A stretch of 64,000 nucleotides of DNA, taken from Desulfosporosinus shakirovi. GTDB lineage: Bacteria > Bacillota > Desulfitobacteriia > Desulfitobacteriales > Desulfitobacteriaceae. The notes under the pieces are model-generated. The model worked only from the letters and a program-made list of their open reading frames with translations, ran no database searches and was not told the DNA's origin. Both the position numbers and the translations under genes were made by a program. Below are positions 37,700 to 49,035 of this stretch, one piece after another. The stretch spans positions 1 to 64,000 of the forward strand of contig NZ_JAJDOO010000008.1 in the NCBI RefSeq assembly GCF_020595055.1. The letters are read 5' to 3'. The stretch's first letter is position 1. The number at the start of each line of letters is the position of its first letter.

Positions 37700-38119
37700 A
37701 TGCCGACAATTAATCAACTTATCCGTAAGGGACGTGCCACAATCGAACAAAAATCAACAGCTCCGGCTTTACAGTGGGGTTATAACTCACTTAAACGTAA
37801 GCAATATCCCTCAGGAGGATCCCCTCAAAAGCGAGGAGTTTGTACTAGGGTTTATACTACTACTCCTAAAAAACCTAACTCAGCACTCCGGAAGGTTGCT
37901 CGTGTGCGTTTAACTAATGGGCTTGAGGTAACCACCTATATTCCTGGAATCGGACACAACTTACAAGAACACTCCGTGGTTCTTATTCGTGGCGGTCGTG
38001 TTAAGGACATTCCTGGTGTGCGTTATCACGTTATTCGTGGTGCTTTGGACACAACTGCTGTTCAAAAACGCTCACAAGGTCGTTCGAAGTATGGTGCAAA
38101 ACGTCCTAAGAAAGCCTAA
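37700..38119 (+). CDS. rpsL: 30S ribosomal protein S12
   Basis: Decoding-centre protein. [11 protein letters not shown] starts it, and [19 protein letters not shown] and [33 protein letters not shown] carry the streptomycin-related lysines in wild-type form. It has 139 residues, about 15 more than E. coli, as in related Firmicutes. First gene of the str operon; AAAGGAGG precedes it. Confidence 0.96.
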   Translation: MPTINQLIRKGRATIEQKSTAPALQWGYNSLKRKQYPSGGSPQKRGVCTRVYTTTPKKPNSALRKVARVRLTNGLEVTTYIPGIGHNLQEHSVVLIRGGRVKDIPGVRYHVIRGALDTTAVQKRSQGRSKYGAKRPKKA

Positions 38120-38176
38120 TAAGGACTCTTGAATTGTCTCAAATTGTTAATATTATGATACAAAGGAGGTTACCAA

Positions 38177-38647
38177 ATGCCACGTAAAGGATATGTTGCC
38201 AAACGCGATGTTCTGCCAGATCCGATTTACAAGAATCAAACTCTAACCAAGTTTATCAATCAAATTATGTTAGATGGTAAAAAGGGAACGGCTGAAGCAA
38301 TTTGCTACGGTGCATTTAATATGATTCAGGAAAAGTCTGGCAAAGATCCCCTAGAAGTCTTCAGTACTGCGCTAAAAAATGTTATGCCGATATTGGAAGT
38401 AAAGGCACGCCGTGTTGGGGGAGCAAACTATCAAGTCCCTATCGAAGTACGTGCTGAGCGTCGTACTACACTAGCTCTGCGTTGGCTTGTCGCTATGGCT
38501 CGTAAAAGAGGCGAGAAGACAATGCAAGAGAAGATTGCCGGAGAGTTACTTGATGCCTCTAACAATACAGGGGGTTCAGTAAAGAAAAAAGATGATATGC
38601 ACAAAATGGCTGAAGCAAATAAGGCATTTGCGCATTACAAATGGTAA
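38177..38647 (+). CDS. rpsG: 30S ribosomal protein S7
   Basis: Primary 16S-binding protein of the small-subunit head, 156 residues. [39 protein letters not shown] and [26 protein letters not shown] are diagnostic. Second gene of the str operon, with AAAGGAGG upstream. Confidence 0.96.
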   Translation: MPRKGYVAKRDVLPDPIYKNQTLTKFINQIMLDGKKGTAEAICYGAFNMIQEKSGKDPLEVFSTALKNVMPILEVKARRVGGANYQVPIEVRAERRTTLALRWLVAMARKRGEKTMQEKIAGELLDASNNTGGSVKKKDDMHKMAEANKAFAHYKW

Positions 38648-38686
38648 TTTGAGACACACTGATTTTGACAGAAAGGGGGATTCTCA

Positions 38687-40765
38687 ATGGCAAGACAATT
38701 TTCACTAGAAAATACACGTAATATAGGAATTATGGCTCATATTGACGCAGGAAAAACGACAACAACTGAACGTATCCTTTTTTATACCGGACGTGTGCAT
38801 AAAATCGGGGAAGTTCATGATGGCGCTGCGACGATGGATTGGATGGTTCAGGAGCAAGAACGCGGTATTACTATTACCTCTGCGGCTACAACATGCCAAT
38901 GGAAAAACAACCGGATTAATATCATTGATACACCAGGGCACGTGGACTTCACTGTGGAAGTTGAACGCTCCTTGCGTGTACTAGACGGTGCTGTAGCAGT
39001 GTTTTGTTCAGTCGGCGGCGTGGAGCCTCAATCGGAGACAGTTTGGCGTCAAGCGGATAAATACAAAGTTCCGCGGATCGCTTTTATTAACAAAATGGAT
39101 CGATTGGGCGCGGATTTCTTCCGCGGAGTTTCCATGATAACTGACCGATTGGGTGCTAATCCTGTACCCATCCAACTGCCGATTGGTGTTGAGGAAAACT
39201 TCAAAGGAATCGTCGACTTAGTGACAATGACATCGACAATCTATACTGACGACCTAGGTACGACTGAAGAGCATAGTGCGATCCCAGAAGACCTAGCTGA
39301 ATTAGCGAGTGAATACCGTGAAAAGTTAATTGAAGCGGTTTCTGAAACAAGCGAAGAGCTCATGATGAAGTATCTTGAAGGGGAAGCACTCACAGAACAA
39401 GAAATTCGCGACGGCATACGCCGCGGAGTCATCGGGAACAAATTTATCCCGGTCATTTGTGGTTCTGCATTCAAGAACAAAGGTGTTCAACCTTTGCTGG
39501 ATGCTGTAGTTGATTATATGCCATCTCCATTAGATGTACCACCAATTAACGGAGTACATCCTGATACAGGTGCAGAAGATCAGCGTACAGCCTCGGACAC
39601 TGAACCTTTCTCCGCTTTGGCTTTTAAAATTATGGCTGACCCGTTCGTGGGTAAACTTGCATTCTTCCGGGTTTATTCTGGAGTATTAGGTGCTGGTTCT
39701 TATGTCTTCAACTCAACTAAGGGCAAGCGCGAACGCATCGGACGGATCCTTCAAATGCATGCCAACCACCGCGAAGATATACAAGAAGTGCGTTCAGGTG
39801 ATATCGCTGCAGCCGTCGGCTTAAAGGATACCTCGACAGGGGATACCTTATGCGACGAGAAGACTCCAATCATTCTAGAGAAAATGGTATTCCCGGAACC
39901 TGTTATCTCTGTGTCGATTGAGCCTAAGACTAAAGCCGACCAAGAAAAAATGGGCGGGGCGCTCGGCCGTTTGGCTGAGGAAGATCCGACCTTTAGAATG
40001 CACACCGATACAGAAACTGGGCAGACGATTATCGAAGGAATGGGTGAACTTCACCTCGAGATTATCGTTGACCGCTTACAGCGGGAGTTCAAAGTACAAT
40101 GTGATGTCGGTCGTCCACAAGTTGCTTATAAAGAAACCATTCGGAAGACTGTTAAGTCCGAAGGGAAATTTGTTCGCCAGTCTGGTGGACGCGGTCAATA
40201 CGGCCACTGTTGGATCGAGTTGGAACCTCTTGAACCTGGTAGCGGTTTCGAATTCGTTAACAAGGTAGTCGGAGGAGTTATCCCTCGGGAATACATTAAT
40301 CCGATTGGAGCCGGTATCGAAGAAGCGATGCAAAATGGTATTCTTGCTGGCTATCCGCTGCTTGACATGCGTGCAACAGTGTATGACGGTTCTTATCATG
40401 ATGTTGACTCTTCAGAAATGGCCTTTAAGATTGCCGGATCTATGGCATTTAAAGCCGGTGCCCTCAAAGCTGATCCTGCAATCATCGAACCGATCGAGAA
40501 AATCGAAGTGACAGTTCCTGAAGAATATATGGGAGATGTCATTGGAGATATAAGCTCGCGTCGGGGTCGGATTGAAGGAATGGAAGCGCGTGGCAATACT
40601 CAAGTTGTACGTGGATTTGTTCCGCTTTCCGAAATGTTCGGATATTCAACCGACTTACGCTCGGCAACTCAAGGCCGTGGAGTCTATGTGATGCAGTTCG
40701 ATCACTATGAAGAAGTCCCAAAAGGCATTGCGGATGGTATTATTGCTAAGCGCCAAGGGTCATAG
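38687..40765 (+). CDS. fusA: Elongation factor G
   Basis: The translocase GTPase, 692 residues. G1 is [15 protein letters not shown], switch I is [12 protein letters not shown]3 is DTPGHVDF and G4 is NKMDRLGAD. Domain IV/V signatures [16 protein letters not shown] and [18 protein letters not shown] are present. The region is full-length and unremarkable, between rpsG and tuf. Confidence 0.97.
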   Translation: MARQFSLENTRNIGIMAHIDAGKTTTTERILFYTGRVHKIGEVHDGAATMDWMVQEQERGITITSAATTCQWKNNRINIIDTPGHVDFTVEVERSLRVLDGAVAVFCSVGGVEPQSETVWRQADKYKVPRIAFINKMDRLGADFFRGVSMITDRLGANPVPIQLPIGVEENFKGIVDLVTMTSTIYTDDLGTTEEHSAIPEDLAELASEYREKLIEAVSETSEELMMKYLEGEALTEQEIRDGIRRGVIGNKFIPVICGSAFKNKGVQPLLDAVVDYMPSPLDVPPINGVHPDTGAEDQRTASDTEPFSALAFKIMADPFVGKLAFFRVYSGVLGAGSYVFNSTKGKRERIGRILQMHANHREDIQEVRSGDIAAAVGLKDTSTGDTLCDEKTPIILEKMVFPEPVISVSIEPKTKADQEKMGGALGRLAEEDPTFRMHTDTETGQTIIEGMGELHLEIIVDRLQREFKVQCDVGRPQVAYKETIRKTVKSEGKFVRQSGGRGQYGHCWIELEPLEPGSGFEFVNKVVGGVIPREYINPIGAGIEEAMQNGILAGYPLLDMRATVYDGSYHDVDSSEMAFKIAGSMAFKAGALKADPAIIEPIEKIEVTVPEEYMGDVIGDISSRRGRIEGMEARGNTQVVRGFVPLSEMFGYSTDLRSATQGRGVYVMQFDHYEEVPKGIADGIIAKRQGS

Positions 40766-40858
40766 GCGAAGTTTGAGGCTCGAAGCACGAGCTTTTGTTC
40801 GGGCTTCGTAACCTCCCTGAATCATATAACTTTATAGTATATTAAAGGAGTGATAAAA

Positions 40859-42061
40859 ATGGGAAAAGCTAAATACGAACGTACAAAACCACATGTTAAT
40901 GTAGGAACCATTGGTCACGTTGACCATGGTAAAACTACTACGACAGCGGCAATCACCGTTGTTCTTTCAAAACACGGCGGCGCTGTAGCTACAGCGTTTG
41001 ACCAAATCGACAAGGCTCCTGAGGAACGCGAACGTGGAATCACCATTTCCACTGCACACGTTGAGTATGAGACTGACAATCGTCACTATGCACACGTGGA
41101 CTGCCCAGGACACGCTGACTATGTTAAAAACATGATCACTGGTGCTGCTCAAATGGACGGAGCGATCCTCTGTGTTTCTGCAGCTGACGGCCCTATGCCA
41201 CAAACCCGTGAACATATTCTCTTGGCTCGCCAAGTAGGTGTTCCTAGTATTGTAGTTTGGCTTAACAAGGTAGACATGGTTGATGATGAAGAATTAATCG
41301 AGCTCGTTGAAATGGAACTTCGCGAACTCTTAACTGCCCAGGAGTATGATGGTGACAATGTTCCTATCATTCCTGGTTCTGGTCTAAAAGCCCTTCAGTG
41401 CGGTTGCGGAAAACGTGATTGCGAATGGTGCGGCAAGATCTGGAATCTCATGGATGCTGTTGATTCTTATATCCCAACGCCTGAGCGTGACACTGACAAG
41501 CCTTTCTTAATGCCTGTCGAGGATGTCTTCACAATTACTGGACGTGGAACGGTTGCTACAGGTCGTGTTGACCGTGGTAGAGTTAAAGTCGGTGACGAGG
41601 TTGAAATTGTCGGTTTGACGGACACTGCCCGTAAGACTGTCGTAACAGGCGTAGAGATGTTCCGTAAGCTCCTTGATTCAGCTCAAGCTGGAGATAACAT
41701 TGGAGCTCTGCTTCGTGGAGTTGAGCGTAAAGATATTGAACGCGGACAGGTTTTGGCTAAAGCCGGATCAATCAAGCCTCACACCAAGTTCTCTGGTGAA
41801 GTATACGTTCTTAATAAAGAAGAAGGTGGTCGTCATACCCCGTTCTTCCATAATTATCGCCCGCAATTTTACTTCCGCACAACAGATGTAACAGGAGTAA
41901 TCACTCTTCCAGAGGGTACCGAAATGGTTATGCCTGGCGACCGTGTAACGATTGAAGTTGAACTTATCACTCCAATCGCTATGGAAGAAGGACTTCGCTT
42001 TGCTATCCGTGAAGGTGGCCGTACTGTTGGTTCAGGTATCGTTGCAAAAATTAACAGCTAA
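40859..42061 (+). CDS. tuf: Elongation factor Tu with a four-cysteine insertion
   Basis: Delivers aminoacyl-tRNA to the ribosome; 400 residues from ATG 40859 (AAAGGAG upstream). GTPase motifs [29 protein letters not shown] and SGLKAL are intact, and domains 2 and 3 are complete. Just after SGLKAL the usual short linker is replaced by a cysteine-rich piece, with Cys181, Cys183, Cys188 and Cys191 ([13 protein letters not shown]), before [16 protein letters not shown]. The CXCX4CX2C pattern suggests a metal knuckle on the G-domain surface. Only one tuf gene is seen here. Confidence 0.96.
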   Translation: MGKAKYERTKPHVNVGTIGHVDHGKTTTTAAITVVLSKHGGAVATAFDQIDKAPEERERGITISTAHVEYETDNRHYAHVDCPGHADYVKNMITGAAQMDGAILCVSAADGPMPQTREHILLARQVGVPSIVVWLNKVDMVDDEELIELVEMELRELLTAQEYDGDNVPIIPGSGLKALQCGCGKRDCEWCGKIWNLMDAVDSYIPTPERDTDKPFLMPVEDVFTITGRGTVATGRVDRGRVKVGDEVEIVGLTDTARKTVVTGVEMFRKLLDSAQAGDNIGALLRGVERKDIERGQVLAKAGSIKPHTKFSGEVYVLNKEEGGRHTPFFHNYRPQFYFRTTDVTGVITLPEGTEMVMPGDRVTIEVELITPIAMEEGLRFAIREGGRTVGSGIVAKINS

Positions 42062-42077
42062 GAAATATTTTTTAGGC

Positions 42078-42118
42078 TTAATGATGAGAGAAAAAGTCAC
42101 TTTTCCTCTCATCATTAA
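42078..42118 (+). other. Long hairpin after tuf
   Basis: TTAATGATGAGAG (42078-42090) pairs with CTCTCATCATTAA (42106-42118), and inside it AAAAG pairs with CTTTT, an 18-bp stem with one mismatch and a TCA loop. A T tract does not follow, so it is not a classical terminator; it may protect the tuf mRNA end or be a processing site. Confidence 0.6.
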
Positions 42119-42122
42119 AATC

Positions 42123-42305
42123 CCGTCAGCAGTCGCCAGCTGACGGAAGGTTGGATTAAACGAGAAACACACTTATCCGACTTCCGGCATCTGGCCTCTG
42201 ACACCAGGAATGGCGTAAAAGGTTGCTGGACGAGTGACTCCGCTTGGTCAGGGAATTTTTACGCTCGAAACCCGTATAACGGGAATTATGAGGAGGTTGT
42301 AACTT
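42123..42305 (+). promoter_or_regulatory. Structured leader of rpsJ
   Basis: This untranslated stretch starts with the 8-bp hairpin CCGTCAGC / GCTGACGG (42123-42146). It also contains GGCATCTGGCCTCTGACACCAGGAATGGC-like pairing segments and ends at GAGGAGG before rpsJ. No coding frame is convincing. The place, at the head of the S10 operon, fits an autoregulatory leader, which is known in other bacteria (L4 in E. coli); which protein binds here is unknown. Confidence 0.4.
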
Positions 42306-42611
42306 ATGAGCCAAAAGATCAGAATTCGGCTTAAAGCATTTGATCACAAAACACTTGACCAATCAGCAGAACGCATAGTTGAAACTGCAAAACGTACGGG
42401 CGCACAGGTTAGTGGACCAATTCCTCTTCCAACAGAGAAAAGCATCTACACCATTTTGCGCTCGCCACATGTCAATAAAGATTCACGGGAACAATTTGAG
42501 ATGCGCACTCATAAACGCCTAATTGATATTCTTGAACCGACGCCTAAGACGGTGGATGCGCTCATGCGTTTAGATCTGCCGGCCGGTGTGGATATCGAAA
42601 TTAAGTTGTAA
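42306..42611 (+). CDS. rpsJ: 30S ribosomal protein S10
   Basis: S10 (NusE), 101 residues: [28 protein letters not shown] and [40 protein letters not shown]. It serves the 30S head and the NusB antitermination complex. It opens the S10-spc-alpha supercluster; 179 bases separate it from rplC. Confidence 0.97.
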   Translation: MSQKIRIRLKAFDHKTLDQSAERIVETAKRTGAQVSGPIPLPTEKSIYTILRSPHVNKDSREQFEMRTHKRLIDILEPTPKTVDALMRLDLPAGVDIEIKL

Positions 42612-42679
42612 TTGGCTAAAATTAGAGTAGCAAATCACTTAACTTTGTGATATACTATCGTTATGTTTGTTGTGCGAAA

Positions 42680-42709
42680 CACCCGGTAGCGTGGAGTTGC
42701 TGCCGGGTG
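42680..42709 (+). other. Strong hairpin in the rpsJ-rplC gap
   Basis: CACCCGGTAGC pairs with GCTGCCGGGTG over 11 bp with one T-G pair and an 8-base loop. It lacks a T tract. It lies 80 bases upstream of rplC, so it may be part of a leader or processing signal. Confidence 0.5.
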
Positions 42710-42790
42710 GCTGGCATAATATAAATAAAATAGCGCTCTCGTGCTCTAGAGGAATCTAGCGCACTTCAAAGCGTTTAGGAGGTGGCATTC

Positions 42791-43420
42791 GTGTCAAAAG
42801 GAATTTTAGGTAAAAAAATTGGTATGACTCAGGTTTTTACAGCTGAAGGACGTGTGATTCCGGTTACTGTGGTTGAAGCGGGTCCTTGCCCGGTAGTGCA
42901 GAAGAAAACGATTGCAACAGATGGCTACAACGCTATCCAAGTGGGTTTTTCTATCCTTCGTGATGGCTTGAGCAATAAGCCTCGAAAAGGACATTTTCAA
43001 AAGGCTTCTCTTAAGCCTATGAGATATGTTCGTGAGTTCAGAGTCGCTGATGTCGAGAGCTATGAGATTGGGCAAGAAGTGACTGTAGATCTGTTCACAG
43101 TTGGCGACAAAGTTGATGTTGTAGGTACTTCGAAAGGGAAAGGGTTTGCCGGTATGATCAAGCGTCATAACGCAAGTCGCGGACCGATGGCACATGGATC
43201 CAAGTATCATCGTCGTTCAGGTTCCCTTGGCGCGAAAGGCCCGGCTCGAGTATTTAAAGGTCGTGAGTTGCCAGGACGTATGGGCGGCGAACGTGTAACG
43301 GTACAAAACCTGGAAGTTATCCGGGTTGATATGGATAAAAACTTGATCTTGATTAAAGGGGCTCTCCCTGGAGCGAATAAGTCGTTGCTCATTCTGAAGC
43401 CTTCTGTCAAGGCGAAGTAA
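42791..43420 (+). CDS. rplC: 50S ribosomal protein L3
   Basis: L3, 209 residues. GTG 42791 is chosen because AGGAGG (42777-42782) ends eight bases before it; a GTG at 42782 overlaps that site. [31 protein letters not shown] and [35 protein letters not shown] are diagnostic. Confidence 0.96.
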   Translation: MSKGILGKKIGMTQVFTAEGRVIPVTVVEAGPCPVVQKKTIATDGYNAIQVGFSILRDGLSNKPRKGHFQKASLKPMRYVREFRVADVESYEIGQEVTVDLFTVGDKVDVVGTSKGKGFAGMIKRHNASRGPMAHGSKYHRRSGSLGAKGPARVFKGRELPGRMGGERVTVQNLEVIRVDMDKNLILIKGALPGANKSLLILKPSVKAK

Positions 43421-43443
43421 CACTGGGAAAGGAGGAATAAGCA

Positions 43444-44067
43444 ATGCCGAAAGTTCAAGTAGTAAATATGCAAGGCGCAGCTGTCGGAGAAATTGAACTC
43501 AGTGAAAATGTGTTTGGAATTACTCCGAATGTCCACGTTCTTCACTCAGCAGTTGTCTCGCAATTAGCAGGAGAAAGACGGGGAACTCAGTCTGCTTTGT
43601 TACGCGGTGAAGTTCGCGGAGGTGGACGAAAACCGTGGCGTCAAAAAGGAACGGGCCGTGCACGTTCTGGAAGTACGCGCTCTCCATTGTGGAGGGGCGG
43701 CGGTGTAATCTTCGCTCCTAAACCACGTAAATATGGTTTTAAGTTACCTAAAAAAGTACGCCGATTAGCTTTGTACTCGGCTCTCTCTTCGAAAGTCTTA
43801 GAGCAACAGCTGATTGTCCTTGATGATTTAAGCATAAATGAGGCAAAAACGCGAGAGATCGTTCAAGTGCTCAAAGCTCTTAATATTGCTAAGAAGGCTA
43901 TGATTGTGATGGATAATGCTGATGAGGCAGTATTCCGTTCAGCCCGTAATATCGAGGGTGTAAAAGCAATGGATGTAGCTGGAATGAATGTTTTCGACCT
44001 GCTTCATTATGACGTTCTAGTGATGACCAAAGCGGCAGTAACTAAAGCAGAGGAGGTGTTGGCGTAA
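43444..44067 (+). CDS. rplD: 50S ribosomal protein L4
   Basis: L4, 207 residues, exit-tunnel protein. The tunnel loop [44 protein letters not shown]-like region is intact and without macrolide-type changes that I can identify. It overlaps rplW by one base. Confidence 0.96.
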   Translation: MPKVQVVNMQGAAVGEIELSENVFGITPNVHVLHSAVVSQLAGERRGTQSALLRGEVRGGGRKPWRQKGTGRARSGSTRSPLWRGGGVIFAPKPRKYGFKLPKKVRRLALYSALSSKVLEQQLIVLDDLSINEAKTREIVQVLKALNIAKKAMIVMDNADEAVFRSARNIEGVKAMDVAGMNVFDLLHYDVLVMTKAAVTKAEEVLA

Positions 44068-44354
44068 TGCGCGACGCACGAGATGTCCTCAAAAGTCCGG
44101 TGATATCTGAGAAGTCCGTAGGACTTGTTGAAGAGAATAAATACACCTTCTGGGTAAATCCAGCTGCGAACAAGATTGAAATAAAAGCTGCGGTGGAAAA
44201 GATGTTTAAAGTATCCGTAGTGGAAATTCGTACATTATCCGTAAAAGGTAAAATGAAGCGGGTTGGAAAATATCTTGGTAAAACATCGAACCGTAAAAAA
44301 GCGATTGCTACGCTTAAAGCTGGAGATAAGATTGAAAACTTCGCGGGCCTGTAA
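44067..44354 (+). CDS. rplW: 50S ribosomal protein L23
   Basis: L23, 95 residues, lines the tunnel exit where SRP and trigger factor dock. DVLKSPVISEKSVGLVEENKYTFWVNPAANKIEIKAAVEKMF is the family pattern. Stop-start overlap (TAATG) with rplD indicates coupling. Confidence 0.96.
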   Translation: MRDARDVLKSPVISEKSVGLVEENKYTFWVNPAANKIEIKAAVEKMFKVSVVEIRTLSVKGKMKRVGKYLGKTSNRKKAIATLKAGDKIENFAGL

Positions 44355-44387
44355 GCAGCTTGAAGCAAAGGAGGATAATGAAGACCT

Positions 44388-45215
44388 ATGGCAATAAAGA
44401 CTTATAAACCTACCTCTCCAAGCCGTCGGAATATGACTGGTTCGACGTATGAAGAGATTACCAGAACTGAACCTGAGCGCTCTTTAGTCAAACCCTTGAC
44501 TAAGAAAGCGGGTCGTAATAACGACGGTCGCTTGAGTGTTCGCCATAAAGGCGGCGGACATAAGCGAAAGCTTCGTATCATTGACTTTAAGCGCAATAAA
44601 GATGGAATTCCTGCTCGTGTTGCGAGTATTGAATATGATCCAAATCGTTCAGCTAACATTGCATTGTTGTTTTATCAGGATGGCTTTAAAACCTATATTT
44701 TAGCTCCCAATGGTTTGAGCGTTGATCAGATGGTTGTTTCCGGTCCGGACTCTGACATTAAAGTGGGCAACTGTTTGCCGCTTCAGAACATTCCGGTCGG
44801 TACTTTGTTACACAACATCGAAATGAAACCTGGCAAGGGTGGACAAATGGTTCGCTCAGCTGGTGGATCAGCTCAACTTATGGCTAAAGAAGGATCTTAT
44901 GCAACCTTAAGACTTCCATCGGGCGAGATGCGAATGATCCGTATTGAGTGCCGAGCAACCATCGGTGAAGTAGGAAATCTTGACCATGAGAACATTAATA
45001 TCGGTAAAGCTGGTAGATCACGCTGGATGGGCATTCGTCCTACAGTCCGCGGATCTGTAATGAACCCTGTGGATCACCCGCACGGTGGTGGTGAAGGTCG
45101 TAACTCAATAGGTCGCAACCCATGTACTCCTTGGGGAAAACCAGCTCTGGGTGCAAAAACCCGCAAGAAGAAGAATCCGTCGAATCGCTTTATTGTGAAG
45201 CGGCGCAGTAAGTAG
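44388..45215 (+). CDS. rplB: 50S ribosomal protein L2
   Basis: L2, 275 residues, near the peptidyl-transferase centre. [16 protein letters not shown] starts it; [47 protein letters not shown] and [21 protein letters not shown] carry the conserved rRNA-binding histidine. Confidence 0.97.
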   Translation: MAIKTYKPTSPSRRNMTGSTYEEITRTEPERSLVKPLTKKAGRNNDGRLSVRHKGGGHKRKLRIIDFKRNKDGIPARVASIEYDPNRSANIALLFYQDGFKTYILAPNGLSVDQMVVSGPDSDIKVGNCLPLQNIPVGTLLHNIEMKPGKGGQMVRSAGGSAQLMAKEGSYATLRLPSGEMRMIRIECRATIGEVGNLDHENINIGKAGRSRWMGIRPTVRGSVMNPVDHPHGGGEGRNSIGRNPCTPWGKPALGAKTRKKKNPSNRFIVKRRSK

Positions 45216-45233
45216 TCGAAAGGAGGCCCATGA

Positions 45234-45515
45234 ATGAGCAGATCTCTGAAAAAAGGACCTTTCGTCGAATCTCGTTTACTCGAACGTGTAGAAGCGATGA
45301 ACGAATCAGGTGAAAAACGCGTTATTAAGACGTGGTCCAGACGCTCAACAATTTTCCCGCAAATGGTCGGACTCACCATTGCGGTTCACGATGGACGAAA
45401 ACATGTTCCTATCTATGTTACAGAAGACATGGTTGGGCATAAACTCGGAGAGTTTTCGCCCACGCGCACCTATAAGGGCCATGCTGGTAGCGAAAAATCC
45501 AGCGGCTTACGATAA
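45234..45515 (+). CDS. rpsS: 30S ribosomal protein S19
   Basis: S19, 93 residues: [81 protein letters not shown] is upstream. It sits in standard S10-operon order. Confidence 0.97.
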   Translation: MSRSLKKGPFVESRLLERVEAMNESGEKRVIKTWSRRSTIFPQMVGLTIAVHDGRKHVPIYVTEDMVGHKLGEFSPTRTYKGHAGSEKSSGLR

Positions 45516-45536
45516 TTCGAGAGGAGGTTAAGGCAC

Positions 45537-45878
45537 ATGCAAGCAAAAGCAGTGGCAAAATATGTACGTATCTCTCCTCGTAAGGTACGCCAAGTTGTTA
45601 ATTTGATTCGTGGCAAAAAGATCAGTGATGCGTTCGCAATCCTTCAGTTTACTCCTAATGGATCCACTGATGATGTGACCAAGGTACTGAAGTCTGCAGT
45701 CGCAAATGCAGGGCATAATTATGACATGAATGTTGATGATCTGTATATTACTGAAATATGTGTGGATCAAGGACCGACTTTAAAACGTATCAAGCCTCGA
45801 GCTATGGGACGTGCTGACCAAATCCGGAAACGGACGAGTCACATTACTGTGGTTGTAGGCGAGAAGAAGGAGGGCTAA
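45537..45878 (+). CDS. rplV: 50S ribosomal protein L22
   Basis: L22, 113 residues, with [23 protein letters not shown] and the tunnel-lining C-terminal loop [31 protein letters not shown] precedes it. Confidence 0.96.
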   Translation: MQAKAVAKYVRISPRKVRQVVNLIRGKKISDAFAILQFTPNGSTDDVTKVLKSAVANAGHNYDMNVDDLYITEICVDQGPTLKRIKPRAMGRADQIRKRTSHITVVVGEKKEG

Positions 45879-45881
45879 ACT

Positions 45882-46544
45882 GTGGGTCAAAAGGTTAATC
45901 CCAAAGGCCTCCGCGTCGGAATTATCCGGGACTGGGAAAGCCGTTGGTATGCAGATAAGAACTACATGGAACTTCTTCATGAAGATTTGAAGATTCGTGA
46001 GTTCGTAAAGAATAAACTTAAACAAGCGGGATGCCCTAAAGTCGAAATTGAGCGGGCAGCCAGTCGTGTTAAAGTATCTGTCTATGCTGCGAAGCCTGGT
46101 ATTGTTATCGGACGTGGTGGCACTGAAGTCGAAAATCTGCGCAAACAACTTGAAGCCATAACAGGCAAGCAAGTAGCAGTGAATATCGTAGAAATTAAGA
46201 AGCCTGAGCTTGACGCCCAATTGGTTTCAGAAAACATTGCCCTACAACTTGAAAAACGCGTATCCTTTCGTCGGGCCATGAAGCAAACAGTTGGACGGAC
46301 AATGAGGCAGGGTGCTCAAGGTATTAAAATTCAATGCAGCGGTCGTTTGGCTGGAGCCGAAATTGCCCGAACCGAATGGTATCATGAAGGAAAAGTACCC
46401 CTTCATACCCTGCGTGCAGATATTGATTACGGATTTGCCGAAGCCAATACCACGTACGGAAAAATTGGTATCAAGGTTTGGATTTATAAAGGTGAGGTTC
46501 TACCCGCCAAAAAGGCCGTCGCTCAGGTGGAAGGAGGAAACTAG
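45882..46544 (+). CDS. rpsC: 30S ribosomal protein S3
   Basis: S3, 220 residues, mRNA-entry protein with helicase role. GTG start. [24 protein letters not shown], the KH domain [17 protein letters not shown] and the C-terminal [27 protein letters not shown] are clear. Three bases separate it from rplV. Confidence 0.97.
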   Translation: MGQKVNPKGLRVGIIRDWESRWYADKNYMELLHEDLKIREFVKNKLKQAGCPKVEIERAASRVKVSVYAAKPGIVIGRGGTEVENLRKQLEAITGKQVAVNIVEIKKPELDAQLVSENIALQLEKRVSFRRAMKQTVGRTMRQGAQGIKIQCSGRLAGAEIARTEWYHEGKVPLHTLRADIDYGFAEANTTYGKIGIKVWIYKGEVLPAKKAVAQVEGGN

Positions 46545-46982
46545 ATGCTAGTCCCAGCCAGAGTGAAACATCGGAAACAACATCGTGGACGCTTATCAGG
46601 TAAGGCTACACGCGGTAATAAAATCACGTTTGGTGAATTTGGCCTTATGGCTATGGAAGCAGGCTGGATTACGAATCGTCAAATTGAGGCTGCTCGTATT
46701 GCTATGACCCGTTACATTAAACGTGGCGGTCAAGTTTGGATTAAAATCTTTCCGGACAAGCCTATTACAGCTAAACCGGCTGAAACACGCATGGGTAGTG
46801 GTAAAGGGTCCCCGGAATATTGGGTAGCTGTAGTAAAGCCAGGCCGTGTAATGTTTGAATTAAACGGCGTAACGGAGGAACAAGCACGCGAGGCATTACG
46901 TCTTGCAATGCATAAACTCCCGATCAAGTGCAAGTTCGTTACCCGTGCAGATCAAGAAGGAGGTGACGCAAATGAAAACTAA
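46545..46982 (+). CDS. rplP: 50S ribosomal protein L16
   Basis: L16, 145 residues: [73 protein letters not shown]. It starts at the base after the rpsC stop and overlaps rpmC by 11 bases. Confidence 0.97.
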   Translation: MLVPARVKHRKQHRGRLSGKATRGNKITFGEFGLMAMEAGWITNRQIEAARIAMTRYIKRGGQVWIKIFPDKPITAKPAETRMGSGKGSPEYWVAVVKPGRVMFELNGVTEEQAREALRLAMHKLPIKCKFVTRADQEGGDANEN

Positions 46983-47175
46983 GGATTTCCGAGATCTAAC
47001 TAATGAAGAAGTATTAAAGGAAATCGACGAGTTCAAAACAGAACTGTTTAATTTGCGTTTCCAATTGGCAACGGGACAATTAGATAACCCGATGCGAATT
47101 CGTGAAGTCCGCAAAGGAATAGCCCGCGGTAAAACGATTCTTCGTGAGCGCGAGTTAAAGATTGAACGTGCCTAA
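46972..47175 (+). CDS. rpmC: 50S ribosomal protein L29
   Basis: L29, 67 residues: [62 protein letters not shown] 46972 follows AAGGAGGTGA; the frame is open further upstream inside rplP but only this start gives the family N-terminus. Confidence 0.95.
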   Translation: MKTKDFRDLTNEEVLKEIDEFKTELFNLRFQLATGQLDNPMRIREVRKGIARGKTILRERELKIERA

Positions 47176-47198
47176 GGTGAGAAAGGAGGCATTTTAAC

Positions 47199-47459
47199 GT
47201 GGAAAGAGCCCAACGTAAGGTTCGATCTGGCAAAGTTGTCAGTGACAAGATGAACAAAACTGTCGTTGTGTCAGTTGAGATCACGGAGAGTCATCCGATT
47301 TATAAAAAATCAATCACACGCACAAAGAACTATAAGGCTCATGACGAGAACAATGAAGCCCGCATCGGGGATACTGTCACGATCATGGAAACACGCCTCT
47401 TAAGTAAGGATAAGTGCTGGCGCGTAGTTGAGATAACTCAGAGATCAATTGCTCTCTAA
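47199..47459 (+). CDS. rpsQ: 30S ribosomal protein S17
   Basis: S17, 86 residues, GTG start after [78 protein letters not shown]. Confidence 0.96.
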   Translation: MERAQRKVRSGKVVSDKMNKTVVVSVEITESHPIYKKSITRTKNYKAHDENNEARIGDTVTIMETRLLSKDKCWRVVEITQRSIAL

Positions 47460-47494
47460 ATCTTTGATATTTAGTTCGGAAGGGGGTCAATGGA

Positions 47495-47860
47495 ATGATC
47501 CAAGTACAAACTAGGCTTAGAGTTGGTGACAACTCAGGCGCTAAAGAGTTGATGTGTATTCGTGTGCTAGGCGGTTCAATGCGCCGATATGCAACGATTG
47601 GAGATATTATTGTTGCTTCTGTTAAACAAGCAACGCCAGGGGGCGTTGTCAAAAAGGGAGACGTTGTTAAGGCTGTAGTAGTACGAACGAAGAAAGAAAT
47701 TCGGCGTACCGACGGATCTTATATACGGTTTAGCGAAAACGCGGCAGTCCTCATCAAGGATGACAAAAGTCCTCGCGGCACCCGTATCTTTGGACCAGTA
47801 GCGCGCGAGTTGCGTGATAACTACATGAAAATTATTTCCTTAGCACCGGAAGTTATCTAA
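47495..47860 (+). CDS. rplN: 50S ribosomal protein L14
   Basis: L14, 121 residues: [91 protein letters not shown]. It is a core L3-L19 cluster protein in standard place. Confidence 0.97.
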   Translation: MIQVQTRLRVGDNSGAKELMCIRVLGGSMRRYATIGDIIVASVKQATPGGVVKKGDVVKAVVVRTKKEIRRTDGSYIRFSENAAVLIKDDKSPRGTRIFGPVARELRDNYMKIISLAPEVI

Positions 47861-47887
47861 GACCCATGATGGGTGGAGGTGAAGAAA

Positions 47888-48241
47888 GTGGCTGCTACTA
47901 AGCATAAGGTACAACCTAGCAAGATACACGTTAGAAAAGGCGACTATGTCATGGTAATCAGCGGCAAGGATGCCGGCAAAAAAGGCAAAGTCATTGATGT
48001 GATTCTTAAGAAGGGCCGTATAGTGGTTGAGAAGGCCAACATGATCAAGCGTCATACAAAACCTTCTCAAAGCATGCCTCAAGGCGGCATCGTTCAAAAA
48101 GAAGCTCCAATGGCCAGCTCGAATGTAATGTTATATTGCCAAGAGTGTAAATCCGTGACTCGTGTCAGTTATAAGGTAATGGAAGACGGTAAATTCCGCG
48201 TCTGTAAAAAGTGCGGTGTGAATCTACCGGATAAACACTAA
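47888..48241 (+). CDS. rplX: 50S ribosomal protein L24
   Basis: L24, 117 residues, assembly initiator with a KOW motif ([26 protein letters not shown]). GTG 47888 is chosen over in-frame GTGs at 47873 and 47879 because GGAGG lies seven bases before it. The C-terminal domain keeps two cysteine pairs ([20 protein letters not shown]), a likely zinc ribbon. Confidence 0.94.
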   Translation: MAATKHKVQPSKIHVRKGDYVMVISGKDAGKKGKVIDVILKKGRIVVEKANMIKRHTKPSQSMPQGGIVQKEAPMASSNVMLYCQECKSVTRVSYKVMEDGKFRVCKKCGVNLPDKH

Positions 48242-48261
48242 TCGCGAAAGGAGGGACCTTA

Positions 48262-48801
48262 GTGGCTCGTCTGCATGATAAATATTTAACCGAAATAGCT
48301 CCTGCCTTACAGCAGAAGTTTGCTTATAAAAATGTGATGCAAATTCCTAAAGTTGATAAAATCGTTATCAATATGGGTGTTGGTGAAGCGGTTCAAAACT
48401 CCAAAGCGATTGATTCTGCGGTTGGCGATCTTATGAAGATTGCTGGACAAAAGCCGATTGTCACACGAGCTAAGAAATCTATTGCGGCATTTAAACTTCG
48501 CGAAGGAATGCCCATTGGTTGCAAAGTCACTTTACGTGGTCAACGTATGTATGAATTCATGGATCGACTCTTAAACGTGGCGTTGCCTCGTGTTCGAGAC
48601 TTCCGCGGTATTTCAGCAAAGGCGTTTGACGGACGTGGAAATTACACGTTGGGAATCAAGGAGCAACTGATCTTCCCTGAAATGGAGTACGATAAGATCG
48701 ACAAGCTTCGTGGGATGGATGTAGTCTTTGTAACAACGGCAAAAACCGATGAGGAAGCGCGAGAGTTGCTTCGCGGATTCGGAATGCCATACCGTGATTA
48801 G
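48262..48801 (+). CDS. rplE: 50S ribosomal protein L5
   Basis: L5, 179 residues, binds 5S rRNA. GTG start after [66 protein letters not shown] and [40 protein letters not shown]. Confidence 0.97.
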   Translation: MARLHDKYLTEIAPALQQKFAYKNVMQIPKVDKIVINMGVGEAVQNSKAIDSAVGDLMKIAGQKPIVTRAKKSIAAFKLREGMPIGCKVTLRGQRMYEFMDRLLNVALPRVRDFRGISAKAFDGRGNYTLGIKEQLIFPEMEYDKIDKLRGMDVVFVTTAKTDEEARELLRGFGMPYRD

Positions 48802-48821
48802 AGAAAAGGAGGTTCAAGAAC

Positions 48822-49007
48822 GTGGCTAAGACATCAATGGTTGTCCGCCAAAATCGTGGACAAAAATTCGCAGTACGTTCGCATAACCGTTGCAAGCTTT
48901 GTGGACGTCCCCATGCTTACATGCGGAAATTCGGAATTTGCCGGATTTGCTTCCGGGAGTTGGCTCACAAAGGGGAACTTCCTGGAATCACGAAGGCCAG
49001 TTGGTAA
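48822..49007 (+). CDS. rpsN: 30S ribosomal protein S14, zinc type
   Basis: S14 of the short C+ form, 61 residues. Zinc-binding CKLC and CRIC pairs flank [12 protein letters not shown]. The start (GTG 48822) follows AAAGGAGG. The zinc form agrees with the zinc forms of L33, L36 and S4 in the same genome. Confidence 0.96.
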   Translation: MAKTSMVVRQNRGQKFAVRSHNRCKLCGRPHAYMRKFGICRICFRELAHKGELPGITKASW

Positions 49008-49035
49008 AACATTGTAAGGAAGGGGGACGACTGAA

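Noticed and set aside
42680-42709. Terminator between rpsJ and rplC
   Set aside because: The stem is strong but no T tract follows; kept only as a hairpin.
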